16,639 nt of DNA, taken from NCBI GenBank assembly GCA_027730885.1, contig JAQCHM010000024.1, positions 1 to 16,639 on the forward strand, read 5' to 3'. This stretch comes from Actinomycetota bacterium. GTDB lineage: Bacteria > Actinomycetota > Acidimicrobiia > Acidimicrobiales > SZUA-35. A program made the position numbers and the translations under genes. Position 1 is the stretch's first letter; each line of letters begins with the position of its first letter. The notes beneath the pieces are model-generated. The model saw only the letters and a program-made list of their open reading frames with translations. It searched no databases and was not told where the DNA came from. Of this stretch, positions 7,089 through 14,854 are shown piece after piece.

Positions 7089-8213
7089 ATGGTCCACTAC
7101 CTCGATCACGCCGCCAGTACCCCGGCACGTCCGGCCGCGATCGAGGCCATGGCCCGTCAGCTGGTCCACGGCTACGGCAATCCGACGGGCGCCCATCGCC
7201 TCGCCCGCGCCGCGAACCGCGTACTCGACGAGTCCCGCGACATCATCGCCGACGCGCTCGGAGCCACACCGGGTGAGGTCATCTTCACCGCCGGTGGAAC
7301 CGAGGCCGACAACCTGGCGATCCTCGGCACGCTCGAAGCTCGTGGTGGCATCGCACTGTGTTCGGCCATCGAGCACCACGCAGTCCTCGACCCGGTGATC
7401 CACACCGGAGGGGTGATCGTCGGCGTCGGGAGCGACGGTCGCATCGACACCGAGCAACTCGGTCGAGTGCTCACGCCCGAGGTCAGCGTGGTCTCGGTGA
7501 TGCTGGCCAACAACGAGACGGGGATCGTGCAGCCCTTGGGAGAGGTCGCCGACATCGTTCGGCGACGTGCCCCCCAGGCCTTGTTGCACACCGATGCCGT
7601 GCAGGCCCTCCCCTGGGTCGACGTGGCCGACCAGTGCCGGGTCGCCGATCTCATCAGCATTTCGGCTCACAAGTTCGGTGGACCCCAAGGGGTCGGTGCG
7701 CTCGTCGCGCGAGCCGGCGTCTCGCTCGTTCCGCGTCTTCGCGGCGGCGGCCAGGAACGAGATCGACGCAGCGGGACCCAGAACGTCGCCGGCATCGCCG
7801 CCATGGCCTCGGCCGCGGCCGAGACGGTGGCCGAACGGCAGGCGCAGGTCGTCAGGGTCGGGGCCTTGCGCGACCGCTTGGTCGACGGCCTCACCGGCCG
7901 GTTGACCGGTGTGGTCGAGTCCGGCAATCGGCAGGACAAGACGGCCAACATCGCCCATCTGTGTTTCGAGGGCGTCGAGTCCGAGGCCTTGCTCTTCCTC
8001 CTGGAGAAGGAGGACATCATGGCCTCGGCTGCTGCCTCGTGTTCGAGCGGGGCAATGGAGCCCAGCCACGTCCTGGCCGCCATGGGTTTCTCCCGTTCGC
8101 TCGCGGGTGGCTCGCTCCGGCTCTCGCTGGGTTACTCCACGACTGAAGACGACATCGAAGCCGCGCTCGCCGTCATCCCCCCCGCCGTACGTCGGCTACG
8201 CGAACGAGGCTGA
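7089..8213 (+). CDS. Cysteine desulfurase (NifS/IscS family, PLP-dependent)
   Basis: The protein is 374 aa, full length for the family. It removes sulfur from L-cysteine as an enzyme-bound persulfide. Visible residues are H98 in IEHHAV, D169 in LLHTDAVQ, the PLP-binding lysine K195 in SAHKFGGPQGVGAL, and the persulfide cysteine C318 in SAAASCSSGAMEPSHVL. The start HYLDHAASTP is typical. The short Cys loop and the location 1 nt upstream of mnmA suggest the main acceptor is MnmA, as in YrvO-MnmA pairs of Gram-positive bacteria, rather than a separate Fe-S scaffold. No iscU or sufU is nearby. Broader sulfur delivery (iron-sulfur, thiamine) cannot be excluded. Confidence 0.95.
   Translation: MVHYLDHAASTPARPAAIEAMARQLVHGYGNPTGAHRLARAANRVLDESRDIIADALGATPGEVIFTAGGTEADNLAILGTLEARGGIALCSAIEHHAVLDPVIHTGGVIVGVGSDGRIDTEQLGRVLTPEVSVVSVMLANNETGIVQPLGEVADIVRRRAPQALLHTDAVQALPWVDVADQCRVADLISISAHKFGGPQGVGALVARAGVSLVPRLRGGGQERDRRSGTQNVAGIAAMASAAAETVAERQAQVVRVGALRDRLVDGLTGRLTGVVESGNRQDKTANIAHLCFEGVESEALLFLLEKEDIMASAAASCSSGAMEPSHVLAAMGFSRSLAGGSLRLSLGYSTTEDDIEAALAVIPPAVRRLRERG
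8206..8209 (+). promoter_or_regulatory. Ribosome binding site GAGG before the mnmA GTG
   Basis: GAGG at 8206-8209 lies 5 nt before GTG 8215, inside the last codons of the cysteine desulfurase gene. It supports GTG 8215 as the mnmA start, since the open frame itself extends far upstream. Confidence 0.5.
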
Positions 8214-8214
8214 C

Positions 8215-9246
8215 GTGAAGCCGGATGTCCTGGTTGCCATGTCCGGTGGGGTGGACTCCTCGGTCGCGGCCGCGTTGCTCCTCGACGCCGGCTACGCCGT
8301 CACCGGCGTGACGCTGAAGCTCTGGGGCGGAGAGTCCGACTCGGGATGCTGTGCCGTGTCCGACGTCGAGGATGCCCGCCGGGTGGCGCACCGACTCGGC
8401 ATCGATCACCACGTCTTCAACTTCGGTCAGGAGTTCAACGAGCACGTCATCGATCCTTATGTCGCGGCCTACGACGCCGGTCGGACGCCCAATCCCTGCA
8501 TCGAATGCAACCGGCACATCAAGTTCGACAAGCTGCTCCGGCGGGCCGACGCTCTCGGATTCGAGCTCTTGGCCACGGGGCATCACGCCGCGGTCACCGT
8601 TCTGCCGGACGGATCGACACGGATCTCACGCGGGGCCGATGTCGCCAAGGATCAGTCCTACGTGCTGTACATGCTCGACCAAGCCGTCCAGGCCCGGCTC
8701 CTGCTTCCGCTCGGGTCGATGACCAAGGATCGGGTCCGCCAGTTGGCCCATGAGTTGGGGCTGGTCACGGCAGCCAAGCCTGATAGCCAGGACGTCTGCT
8801 TCATCCATTCCGACGGTGGGCGCCGGGCGTTCCTGGGTGACCGCATCCCGCTCACCCCGGCGACCATCGTCGACCGGGCGGGCAACGCCCTCGGCCGAAC
8901 CGAGACGGTGCAGCTGGTCACGATCGGCCAGCGGAAGGGTCTCGGCCTCGCGGGCAACGACGATCGGAATTACGTGGTCGACATCGACCGTAGGGCTGGT
9001 GTCGTGACGGTGGGCCCCGAGTCCGAGACCTTTGTCGCGTCCACCGAGCTCATCGACGTCGGTTGGACGGCGCCCGTGGCCGAGGGTCGGTACTCGGTGC
9101 AGTGTTCGGCGCATGGTTCCTGCCTGCCGGCCACCGTTGCGGGGACCACCATCACCTGGGACGAACCCCATCGGCGGGTCGCGTCCGGACAGGCTGTCGT
9201 GTTCTACGACGGATCCCACGTCGTCGGTGGAGCCATCGCCGCGTGA
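8215..9246 (+). CDS. mnmA: tRNA-specific 2-thiouridylase MnmA
   Basis: The protein is 343 aa from GTG 8215, one base after the cysteine desulfurase stop. It catalyses 2-thiolation of U34 in tRNAs for Lys, Glu and Gln, using ATP and a persulfide sulfur. The PP-loop AMSGGVDSSVAA (8-19) binds ATP. C95 in TPNPCIECN and C195 in PDSQDVCFI are the two catalytic cysteines. The C-terminal beta-barrel part contains VTIGQRKGLGLAGNDDRNYVV. The residue order and length fit the family. It is followed by Sua5 with a GTGA overlap, so sulfur donor, thiolase and a second anticodon-loop enzyme are translated together. Confidence 0.97.
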   Translation: MKPDVLVAMSGGVDSSVAAALLLDAGYAVTGVTLKLWGGESDSGCCAVSDVEDARRVAHRLGIDHHVFNFGQEFNEHVIDPYVAAYDAGRTPNPCIECNRHIKFDKLLRRADALGFELLATGHHAAVTVLPDGSTRISRGADVAKDQSYVLYMLDQAVQARLLLPLGSMTKDRVRQLAHELGLVTAAKPDSQDVCFIHSDGGRRAFLGDRIPLTPATIVDRAGNALGRTETVQLVTIGQRKGLGLAGNDDRNYVVDIDRRAGVVTVGPESETFVASTELIDVGWTAPVAEGRYSVQCSAHGSCLPATVAGTTITWDEPHRRVASGQAVVFYDGSHVVGGAIAA

Positions 9247-10217
9247 TCACGACCGAACTCGATCCCGCGCTCGAGGCGCTGCAACGCGGCGAACTCGTCG
9301 CCTTCCCGACCGAGACGGTGTACGGACTGGGAGCCGACGCAACCCGATCCGCCGCGGTACGGCGGGTGTTCGCGGCCAAGGGTCGGCCGGTCGATCACCC
9401 CCTGATCGTGCACGTGGGTTCGGGGGCTACAGCCGGGGTGCGGCGATCGACTACTGAGTGGTTGGACGTGTTGGAACCCTGGACGGTCGATCCCGACCCG
9501 CGGGCGGTTGGGCTGGCCGAGGCGTTCTGGCCCGGGCCGCTCACGCTGGTGATGGCGCGTTCGAGGTTGGTCTCGGACGCAGCCGTCGGTGGGCGGTCGA
9601 CCATCGGGCTGCGGGTTCCCGATCATCCGATGACCCTTGAACTGCTGCGCCGTTTCGGAGGCGGACTGGTGGGGCCGTCGGCCAACCGCTTCGGCCACGT
9701 CAGCCCGACGACCGCGGACCATGTGGTTGACGACCTCGGTGACGAGGTCACGATCGTCCTGGACGGCGGGCCGTGTCGCGTCGGTGTCGAGTCGACCATC
9801 GTCGAGGTACTCGACGGGCCGGTGACGCTGCTCCGGCCCGGCGGCGTGTCGCATGCCCAACTCGTCGACGTCCTGAACGAGGAGGTCGTCGACGGCCGCT
9901 CGGGACCTTCGCGAGCAGCAGGGATGCTGGCTTCGCACTATGCGCCAAACGCCTCGGTCGAAGTCGTCACGTCTGCCGGTGAGGCGTTGGTGCGGGGCGG
10001 TTCGCAGCGCACATCGGTGGTCGGACCCGGGGGCAACTTCCCGCTGCCGACGGACGCCGCGGGATTCGCCGCAGGCTTCTACGCCGCGCTCCGTCGAGCG
10101 GATGCGCCCGGGATCGCCAAGATCTTCGTCGTGCCACCGACTTCGGGCGAGCTGCTCGACGCGGTCCTCGACCGGCTACGCAAGGCCGCCGGCCCGCGCT
10201 CGGTCGGATCGCGTTGA
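9243..10217 (+). CDS. Threonylcarbamoyl-AMP synthase, Sua5 type (YrdC/TsaC family)
   Basis: The protein is 324 aa from GTG 9243, overlapping the mnmA stop (GTGA). GGTGGAG about 10 nt upstream may serve as ribosome site. It makes threonylcarbamoyl-AMP from threonine, bicarbonate and ATP for t6A37 in tRNAs reading ANN codons. The YrdC domain shows GELVAFPTETVYGLG (17-30), AAKGRPVDHPLIVHV (44-58), WPGPLTLV (96-103), GLVGPSANRFGHVSPT (141-156) and ESTIVEV (183-189). A C-terminal Sua5 domain follows, starting with AGMLASHYAP (226-235), which marks the long Sua5 form rather than short TsaC. A slight insertion at about 61-92 is unusual but in frame. It works with the TsaB/D/E complex, encoded elsewhere. 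Confidence 0.93.
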   Translation: MITTELDPALEALQRGELVAFPTETVYGLGADATRSAAVRRVFAAKGRPVDHPLIVHVGSGATAGVRRSTTEWLDVLEPWTVDPDPRAVGLAEAFWPGPLTLVMARSRLVSDAAVGGRSTIGLRVPDHPMTLELLRRFGGGLVGPSANRFGHVSPTTADHVVDDLGDEVTIVLDGGPCRVGVESTIVEVLDGPVTLLRPGGVSHAQLVDVLNEEVVDGRSGPSRAAGMLASHYAPNASVEVVTSAGEALVRGGSQRTSVVGPGGNFPLPTDAAGFAAGFYAALRRADAPGIAKIFVVPPTSGELLDAVLDRLRKAAGPRSVGSR

Positions 10218-10232
10218 ACGGACTCGGCGAGG

Positions 10233-10244
10233 TAGCGTTCGCCC
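10233..10244 (+). promoter_or_regulatory. Leaderless promoter -10 box of the class II aldolase gene
   Basis: TAGCGT (10233-10238) lies 6 nt before GTG 10245, in the 27 bp gap after Sua5. It matches the spacing and TAGnnT form seen before three other genes in the window. It implies the gene is transcribed separately from the tRNA-modification operon. Confidence 0.6.
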
Positions 10245-11009
10245 GTGACCAGTTACCCTCCCCTTCGCCGCTCTGACACTCCAACTCCTGCCCCGACCAT
10301 CGAGGCCGAACGGGCCCATCGGCAACGTATGTGTGCGCTGGGCTACCGAGTGTTCGGTGCACTGCGCTACGGGCAGATGGGCGATGGCCACATCAGTGCT
10401 CGGGATCCCGAGCTCACCGATCACTTCTGGCTGCTGGGCTACGGCATCCCGTTCCGGGAGGCGACAGTCGACGCCTTGGTGTTGGTCTCCCCCGATGGAG
10501 ACGTGGTCCGTGGCGGTGGCGACATCAACGTCGCGGCCTACAACATCCACGCGCCGATCCTGGCCGCTCGGCCCGACACGGTGTCTGCGGCCCACACGCA
10601 CACTCCGTACGGAACTCCGTTCTCGGCCCAGGCTCGCCTGATGGAACCGCTCAGCCAGGAGTCGTGTCTGTTCGTGTTCGATCAGGCGCTGTTCGACGAC
10701 GAGGAGCTCGAGGTGGTCAGCCCCATCGGCGGCGCCCGCATCGCCGACGCGCTCGGTTCGAACCGTTTGGTGATCTTGCGGAATCACGGGCTGCTCACCG
10801 TCGGCGAGACGGTCGAAGGTGCGGTGGGCGCGTTCGTGGTCGCCGAACGCGTCGCCGAGGTGCACGTGAAGGCGGGCGAGGCGGGTCGTCCGATCTCGGT
10901 CGAGGGGGCCAAGAAGGTTGCGGCGCACTACACCAATCAGAACCTCGAGTGGCACGCCTTCCAGTGGTTGGCCCGGGAACTCGTGCCTGATCTCGGCGTC
11001 GTCGACTGA
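10245..11009 (+). CDS. Class II aldolase/adducin family protein, catalytic Glu missing
   Basis: The protein is 254 aa from GTG 10245. Family residues are clear: GDGHISARDP (47-55), AHTHTPYG with zinc ligands H117 and H119, and RNHGLLTVGE with H181. In E. coli fuculose-1-phosphate aldolase the catalytic Glu lies 19 residues before the first His of HxH. Here that position is A98 in NVAAYNIHAPI. So the zinc site appears intact, but the usual aldolase acid is absent and the region looks adducin-like. An aldolase reaction should not be assumed; other roles are a different lyase, an epimerase-type activity, or none. It follows the tRNA-modification operon but has its own promoter, and no sugar or catabolic genes are nearby to suggest a substrate. 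Confidence 0.88.
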   Translation: MTSYPPLRRSDTPTPAPTIEAERAHRQRMCALGYRVFGALRYGQMGDGHISARDPELTDHFWLLGYGIPFREATVDALVLVSPDGDVVRGGGDINVAAYNIHAPILAARPDTVSAAHTHTPYGTPFSAQARLMEPLSQESCLFVFDQALFDDEELEVVSPIGGARIADALGSNRLVILRNHGLLTVGETVEGAVGAFVVAERVAEVHVKAGEAGRPISVEGAKKVAAHYTNQNLEWHAFQWLARELVPDLGVVD

Positions 11010-11022
11010 GCTGCCGGCTCAC

Positions 11023-11943
11023 TCACTCGATACGGATGGCCCGGATACGGGCCTCGGCCAAGGCCTGGCCGGGCAGGGTGGGGGTGAACACGAACCGATT
11101 AGCGGACCGAGTCGTTACGGTCCGTCCTGTCCGAAGGGCGACCGGCAGGGCCTCGTCGACCCGGACCGAGAGACTGAGCCCCAATGCCCCGCCGCTCAGG
11201 TCGAGCGTGTCCAGCGTCGAGTCGTCGGCCGCCAGCCCGAGTTCGGGTTTGAGCCGACGTTGGATGAGCAAGGACTCCGCCAGGGTGTAGTAGTCGTGCA
11301 CGACGAATCCAGCGGGGACGAACACCAGCCACCGACGGGCCAACTGATGGAGCGAACGCACGCCTTGGGCTGCAAGGGCGAGGCCGACGACCAGAGCCGG
11401 GATGCCCAGGATCCATTGCCGGGCGGCAAGGAGCAGGGGTCCGGTGACGGTGCCCACGAAGACCGCGAGCCAGGCGATCTGCACCGGACCAAGCAGGACG
11501 GCGGCCGGCGGGCGCAGAGCCATCCGACGCTCGGACCCGTAGGCCGATCCGTTGATGAGCGGATCTCCCACCATCGGCAGGAGCACGAACACGCTGACGA
11601 TCAGGCCCGCGCCCAGCGCCACAAGCGTGGTGTCGCCCCAGTGCCTGCCGCTGACCGCGGCCAGCAGCGTCGCCGCCAACGTCGCAGGGGCCAGGATGCG
11701 GATGGCAGTGAGCGCGACGGCAGAAGGGGCGAGCAGGGCAACCAGGCCGGCGAACCACCCGCTCCAGAGTCCGCCCTCGATGACGAGCGTGACCGGATCC
11801 GATCGGTCGGCGACGGCGGCCATGAGGCCGGGCCCGATGGCAATCGGGACGATCAACCAGAGGAGACGCAGGGGCCAGAGGCCCATGCGTTGGACGAGCG
11901 TGAGATCACGTTGGGGCTTGGATCTGTTCTGGCGGTCGGCCAT
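11023..11943 (-). CDS. Polytopic membrane protein of unknown function
   Basis: I do not recognise this protein. It is 306 aa from ATG 11943. A basic polar N-terminus (ADRQNRSKPQRDL) precedes about six hydrophobic segments: LWPLRLLWLIVPIAIGPGL, WFAGLVALLAPSAVALTAI, LVALGAGLIVSVFVLLPMV, LGPVQIAWLAVFVGTV, and the ILGIPALVVGLALAAQG region. The membrane part is followed by RRWLVFVPAGFVVHDYYTL, and the last 80 residues form a polar, probably beta-rich domain (TLDLSGGALGLSLSVRVDEA). The 3' end converges on the aldolase gene with 13 bp between. It diverges from ligA with 31 bp between the two starts. CACACT lies 7 nt upstream, a weak -10 candidate only. Confidence 0.75.
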   Translation of the reverse strand: MADRQNRSKPQRDLTLVQRMGLWPLRLLWLIVPIAIGPGLMAAVADRSDPVTLVIEGGLWSGWFAGLVALLAPSAVALTAIRILAPATLAATLLAAVSGRHWGDTTLVALGAGLIVSVFVLLPMVGDPLINGSAYGSERRMALRPPAAVLLGPVQIAWLAVFVGTVTGPLLLAARQWILGIPALVVGLALAAQGVRSLHQLARRWLVFVPAGFVVHDYYTLAESLLIQRRLKPELGLAADDSTLDTLDLSGGALGLSLSVRVDEALPVALRTGRTVTTRSANRFVFTPTLPGQALAEARIRAIRIE

Positions 11944-11962
11944 CGCTGTCAGTGTGCCTGGC

Positions 11963-11974
11963 TAGATTCCAAAT
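11963..11974 (+). promoter_or_regulatory. Leaderless promoter -10 box of ligA
   Basis: TAGATT (11963-11968) lies 6 nt before GTG 11975, in the 31 bp gap between two divergent starts. The spacing suggests transcription begins at the GTG itself. It supports this start over any internal codon and explains the lack of a Shine-Dalgarno sequence. Confidence 0.6.
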
Positions 11975-14083
11975 GTGGACGTTCGAGACGCTGACCAGAC
12001 GCCGACCGAGGTTGCAGCAGAGGTTGCGGCCGAGGCAGCAACCGACGAGGCAGCAAGAGAGGTGGCTGAGCTACGGGCGCAGGTGGTGCACCACAACCGC
12101 CGCTACCACGAACTCGATGCTCCCGAGATCCCCGACGCCACCTATGACCAATTGGTTCGTCGCCTGCAGGAGCTCGAGGCGAAGTATCCGTCGCTCCTGA
12201 CCGCGGACTCGCCGACCCAACTCGTCGGTGGTGGACCGTCGGCCGCGTTCGCTCCCGTCCAGCACCGAGTGCCGATGATGAGCCTCGACAACGCGTTCGA
12301 TCACGACGAGCTGCGGGCGTGGTCACAGCGCGTGAACCGGGGCCTCGATCTGGCCGACGGCGCCGGCGATGCGCTGGGCTACATGTGCGAGCTCAAGATC
12401 GACGGCATCGCCTTGTCCCTTCGATACGAGGACGGGCTGTTGGTCCAGGCGGCCACGAGGGGCAACGGCCAGGTGGGCGAGGACATCACCGCCAACATCC
12501 GAACGGTGTCGGTCATCCCCCACCGGCTCGAGGGCGCTCCGGCGGTGCTCGAGGTCCGGGGCGAGGTGTATCTGCCGGTGGCCCGGTTCGAGGCGCTCAA
12601 CGAGGCACAGGAAGCGGCCGGGCTGGCTCGCTACGCGAACCCTCGCAACACTGCGGCCGGCAGCCTTCGCCAGAAGGATCCGCGGGTCACGGCCAGTCGG
12701 GGCCTTGCCTTCTGGGCCTACCAGCTGGGCGAGGTCGTCGGCGGTCCCGAGCTCGTCACCCAGAGCTCCGCCCTCGACTGGTTGGGAACCCTCGGTTTCC
12801 CCGTCAACCCCGAACGTCGCGTGCTGCCGACCATCGACGCGGTCATCGGATACGTCGAGCACTGGCACGAGCACCGGCACGACCTTCCGTACGAAATCGA
12901 CGGCGCCGTCGTGAAGGTCGACGCCCTGGCCTTCCAACGTTCGCTCGGTTCGACCGCCCGGGCACCGCGCTGGGCGATGGCGTACAAGCTCCCGCCCGAG
13001 GAGCGGACCACCCGCCTACTCGACATCATGGTGTCCATCGGCCGCACCGGAAAGGCGACGCCGTTCGCCGTGCTCGAGCCGGTGTTCGTCGCCGGTTCCA
13101 CGGTGAAGATGGCAACGCTCCACAACGCCGACCAGGTTCGGCTGAAGGACGTCCGCCCAGGCGATGTCGTCGTGATTCGAAAGGCCGGAGACGTCATTCC
13201 CGAGGTGCTGGGTCCCGTCCTGAGCGAGCGACCGGAGGGCTTGGCCGAATGGGTGTTCCCGGTCCACTGTCCCTCGTGCGGTCACCTACTGGTCCGCCCG
13301 GAAACCGAGGCTCATACGTTCTGTGTGAATCTGTCGTGTCCGTCGCGTCGCCAGACACAGATCGAGTACTTCGCCTCTCGAGGGGCGATGGACATCGAGG
13401 GAATGGGCGAGAGCCGAATAGCGCGATTCGCCGAGCTCGGCCTCATCGCCGACGCCGGTGACCTCTACTTCATCGACTGGGACGAAGTGGCCGGGCTGAA
13501 AGGTTTCGGCCAGACGTCAATCGACAACCTGAAGGCAGCGCTGGAAGCGTCGAAAGCTCGTCCCCTCGTCAGCCTGCTGGTCGGCCTGGGCATCCGGCAT
13601 CTCGGTCCTGCGGGCGCAGGAGCCCTGGCTGCTGGGTTCGGGCACCTCGATCGCATCATGGCAGCCTCGGCCGAAGAGATGGCCTCGGTCGACGGCGTCG
13701 GGGCGACCATCGCGGCCAGCGTCCATCAGTACTTCCAAAGCGAGGCGGCTCAAGGCCTGATCGACAAGTTCCGCGCCGCCGGCCTGAACCTCGTCGGCCC
13801 GGAGGTCTCGACGCTGCGTCAAGTGCTCGCGGGTAAGGCCGTCGTGGTCACCGGCTCGCTGGTCGGGTTCAGTCGTGACGGGGCCGGTGACGCCATCAAG
13901 GCCCGGGGTGGCAAGAGCCCGGGGTCGGTGTCGAAGAAGACGCTCGCGGTGGTCGTGGGTGCCGACCCGGGCGCTTCGAAGTTGACCAAGGCCGAGGAAC
14001 TCGGTGTGCCTCGCATCGACGAGGCCGGTTTCGTCCAGCTTCTCGAGACCGGTGAACTGCCATCAGCCCCCGTTGTGCCCTGA
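11975..14083 (+). CDS. ligA: NAD-dependent DNA ligase LigA
   Basis: The protein is 702 aa from GTG 11975, close to the usual family length. It seals nicks in replication and repair using NAD. Domains run in order: Ia domain (about 30-95, including RYHELDAPEIPDATYD); adenylation domain with catalytic K141 in CELKIDGIALSL; OB-fold around residues 345-425 (VSIGRTGKATPFAVLEPV); zinc finger C432, C435, C450 and C455; a helix-hairpin-helix region (about 468-600); and a BRCT domain from about 617 (GKAVVVTGSLVGFSRD). An extra alanine/glutamate-rich N-terminal stretch (residues 10-32) precedes the Ia domain and may be disordered. The divergent start with a membrane-protein gene and the downstream repeat region show it is a single-gene unit here. 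Confidence 0.98.
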   Translation: MDVRDADQTPTEVAAEVAAEAATDEAAREVAELRAQVVHHNRRYHELDAPEIPDATYDQLVRRLQELEAKYPSLLTADSPTQLVGGGPSAAFAPVQHRVPMMSLDNAFDHDELRAWSQRVNRGLDLADGAGDALGYMCELKIDGIALSLRYEDGLLVQAATRGNGQVGEDITANIRTVSVIPHRLEGAPAVLEVRGEVYLPVARFEALNEAQEAAGLARYANPRNTAAGSLRQKDPRVTASRGLAFWAYQLGEVVGGPELVTQSSALDWLGTLGFPVNPERRVLPTIDAVIGYVEHWHEHRHDLPYEIDGAVVKVDALAFQRSLGSTARAPRWAMAYKLPPEERTTRLLDIMVSIGRTGKATPFAVLEPVFVAGSTVKMATLHNADQVRLKDVRPGDVVVIRKAGDVIPEVLGPVLSERPEGLAEWVFPVHCPSCGHLLVRPETEAHTFCVNLSCPSRRQTQIEYFASRGAMDIEGMGESRIARFAELGLIADAGDLYFIDWDEVAGLKGFGQTSIDNLKAALEASKARPLVSLLVGLGIRHLGPAGAGALAAGFGHLDRIMAASAEEMASVDGVGATIAASVHQYFQSEAAQGLIDKFRAAGLNLVGPEVSTLRQVLAGKAVVVTGSLVGFSRDGAGDAIKARGGKSPGSVSKKTLAVVVGADPGASKLTKAEELGVPRIDEAGFVQLLETGELPSAPVVP

Positions 14084-14113
14084 CCCACCGTTCTGCCCGA
14101 CCCACCGTTCTGC
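14082..14113. repeat. Tandem 15-bp direct repeat at the end of ligA
   Basis: GACCCACCGTTCTGC occurs twice, at 14082-14096 and 14099-14113, with 2 bp between. The first copy begins in the ligA stop codon. The core CCGTTCTGC recurs inverted as GCAGAACGG at 14149-14157 and nearly so (GCAGAACAG) at 14188-14196. Four copies in 115 bp, in two orientations, is unlike the rest of this sequence. Confidence 0.7.
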
Positions 14114-14157
14114 AGTACCAGGGCCGGGGTTTCGGCGGTCGGTGCACTGCAGAACGG
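14105..14157. terminator. Possible bidirectional terminator hairpin after ligA
   Basis: A perfect 12-bp inverted repeat pairs CCGTTCTGCAGT (14105-14116) with ACTGCAGAACGG (14146-14157), with a 29 nt loop that can itself form a small GCCG/CGGC stem. A looser outer pairing continues with GCCC/GGGC around 14095 and 14168. It lies between the convergent ends of ligA and the minus-strand gene, so it could stop transcription from both sides. There is no run of T, so a classical intrinsic terminator is not certain. Confidence 0.45.
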
Positions 14158-14203
14158 CTCGAGGGTGGGCGAAACGAACGGACTGGGGCAGAACAGAGAC
14201 GAG

Positions 14204-14761
14204 CTACAGGGCGTCGAAGGTGAAGACCTGGGTGAGTTCGCAGGTCTCGGGGCCCTCGATGAGACGGTAGACGCAGGCTTGCACGACGTTGTTCTGCGGC
14301 CGGAGCAGCGCCCCGTTCGGGCAATCGACCTCGGGGCCGTAGGTGTATTGATCGAGTGTCCGACCGGCCGACTGGGTGTTGTTGAGCTGGTCGGGGGTCA
14401 GCGTCTGGCCGTTGATGATGAGATTGGCGGCGTAGCCCGACACCAGGTCGACGCCGACAGGTTCGCTACACGTCGAACCCTCGCCGGATTTGGGGAACCA
14501 ACCTTCGATCGGTGAGACGTCCAATGTCTGCTGGGTGGCGTTGGCGTCATCGGGCCGCTCGCCGCCACCGTCGGCCGCTGATCCACTGAGCACCGGTTTG
14601 GATGGATCGGTGTCGGCCTGATAGCTCGCAGCGAACCCGATGGCCATCAGAGCTGCGGCAAGACCTCCGCCGATGACGAGACGCTGGACGGTCTTGGAGG
14701 CCGGCGGGCGCGGCACTGGAGCGTCACCGGTGGTCTGCGGAGGAGTGGCTGTTGCTGACAT
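14204..14761 (-). CDS. Membrane-anchored protein with four-cysteine exported domain, unknown function
   Basis: I do not recognise this protein. It is 185 aa from ATG 14761. The frame stays open further upstream, but that would run into the divergent kinase start. The N-terminus is proline/threonine-rich, then one hydrophobic segment at about 28-47 (LVIGGGLAAALMAIGFAA) acts as anchor or uncleaved signal. The following D/G/S-rich linker leads to a small exported domain with four cysteines at 98, 147, 163 and 174, enough for two disulfides. The motif LVSGYAANLIINGQTLTPDQ precedes the cysteine-rich end. It converges on ligA and diverges from the PASTA kinase (93 bp between starts). Its position opposite a sensor kinase invites a link, but the sequence shows none. 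CATACT 7 nt upstream is a candidate -10. Confidence 0.75.
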   Translation of the reverse strand: MSATATPPQTTGDAPVPRPPASKTVQRLVIGGGLAAALMAIGFAASYQADTDPSKPVLSGSAADGGGERPDDANATQQTLDVSPIEGWFPKSGEGSTCSEPVGVDLVSGYAANLIINGQTLTPDQLNNTQSAGRTLDQYTYGPEVDCPNGALLRPQNNVVQACVYRLIEGPETCELTQVFTFDAL

Positions 14762-14842
14762 GAGCCCCAGTATGCCCGGTCGTCCAGGTGCGGGCTGTTC
14801 GCTGCGACGATGAGGGTGCCCGGCGTTGGGCTCGACACTGAT

Positions 14843-14854
14843 TAGCATCATCCC
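14843..14854 (+). promoter_or_regulatory. Leaderless promoter -10 box of the Ser/Thr kinase gene
   Basis: TAGCAT (14843-14848) lies 6 nt before GTG 14855, with the same TAGnnT-N6-start layout as ligA, the aldolase and the cysteine desulfurase. No Shine-Dalgarno sequence is visible. The spacing supports GTG 14855 as the true start. Confidence 0.6.

Noticed and set aside
11944..11956. CACACT as leaderless -10 box of the minus-strand membrane protein
   Set aside because: It keeps only the second and last bases of the TAnnnT pattern and is too weak to report as a promoter.
14082..14113. Direct repeats as a CRISPR fragment
   Set aside because: Only two copies with a 2 bp spacer and no cas genes; the unit is too short.
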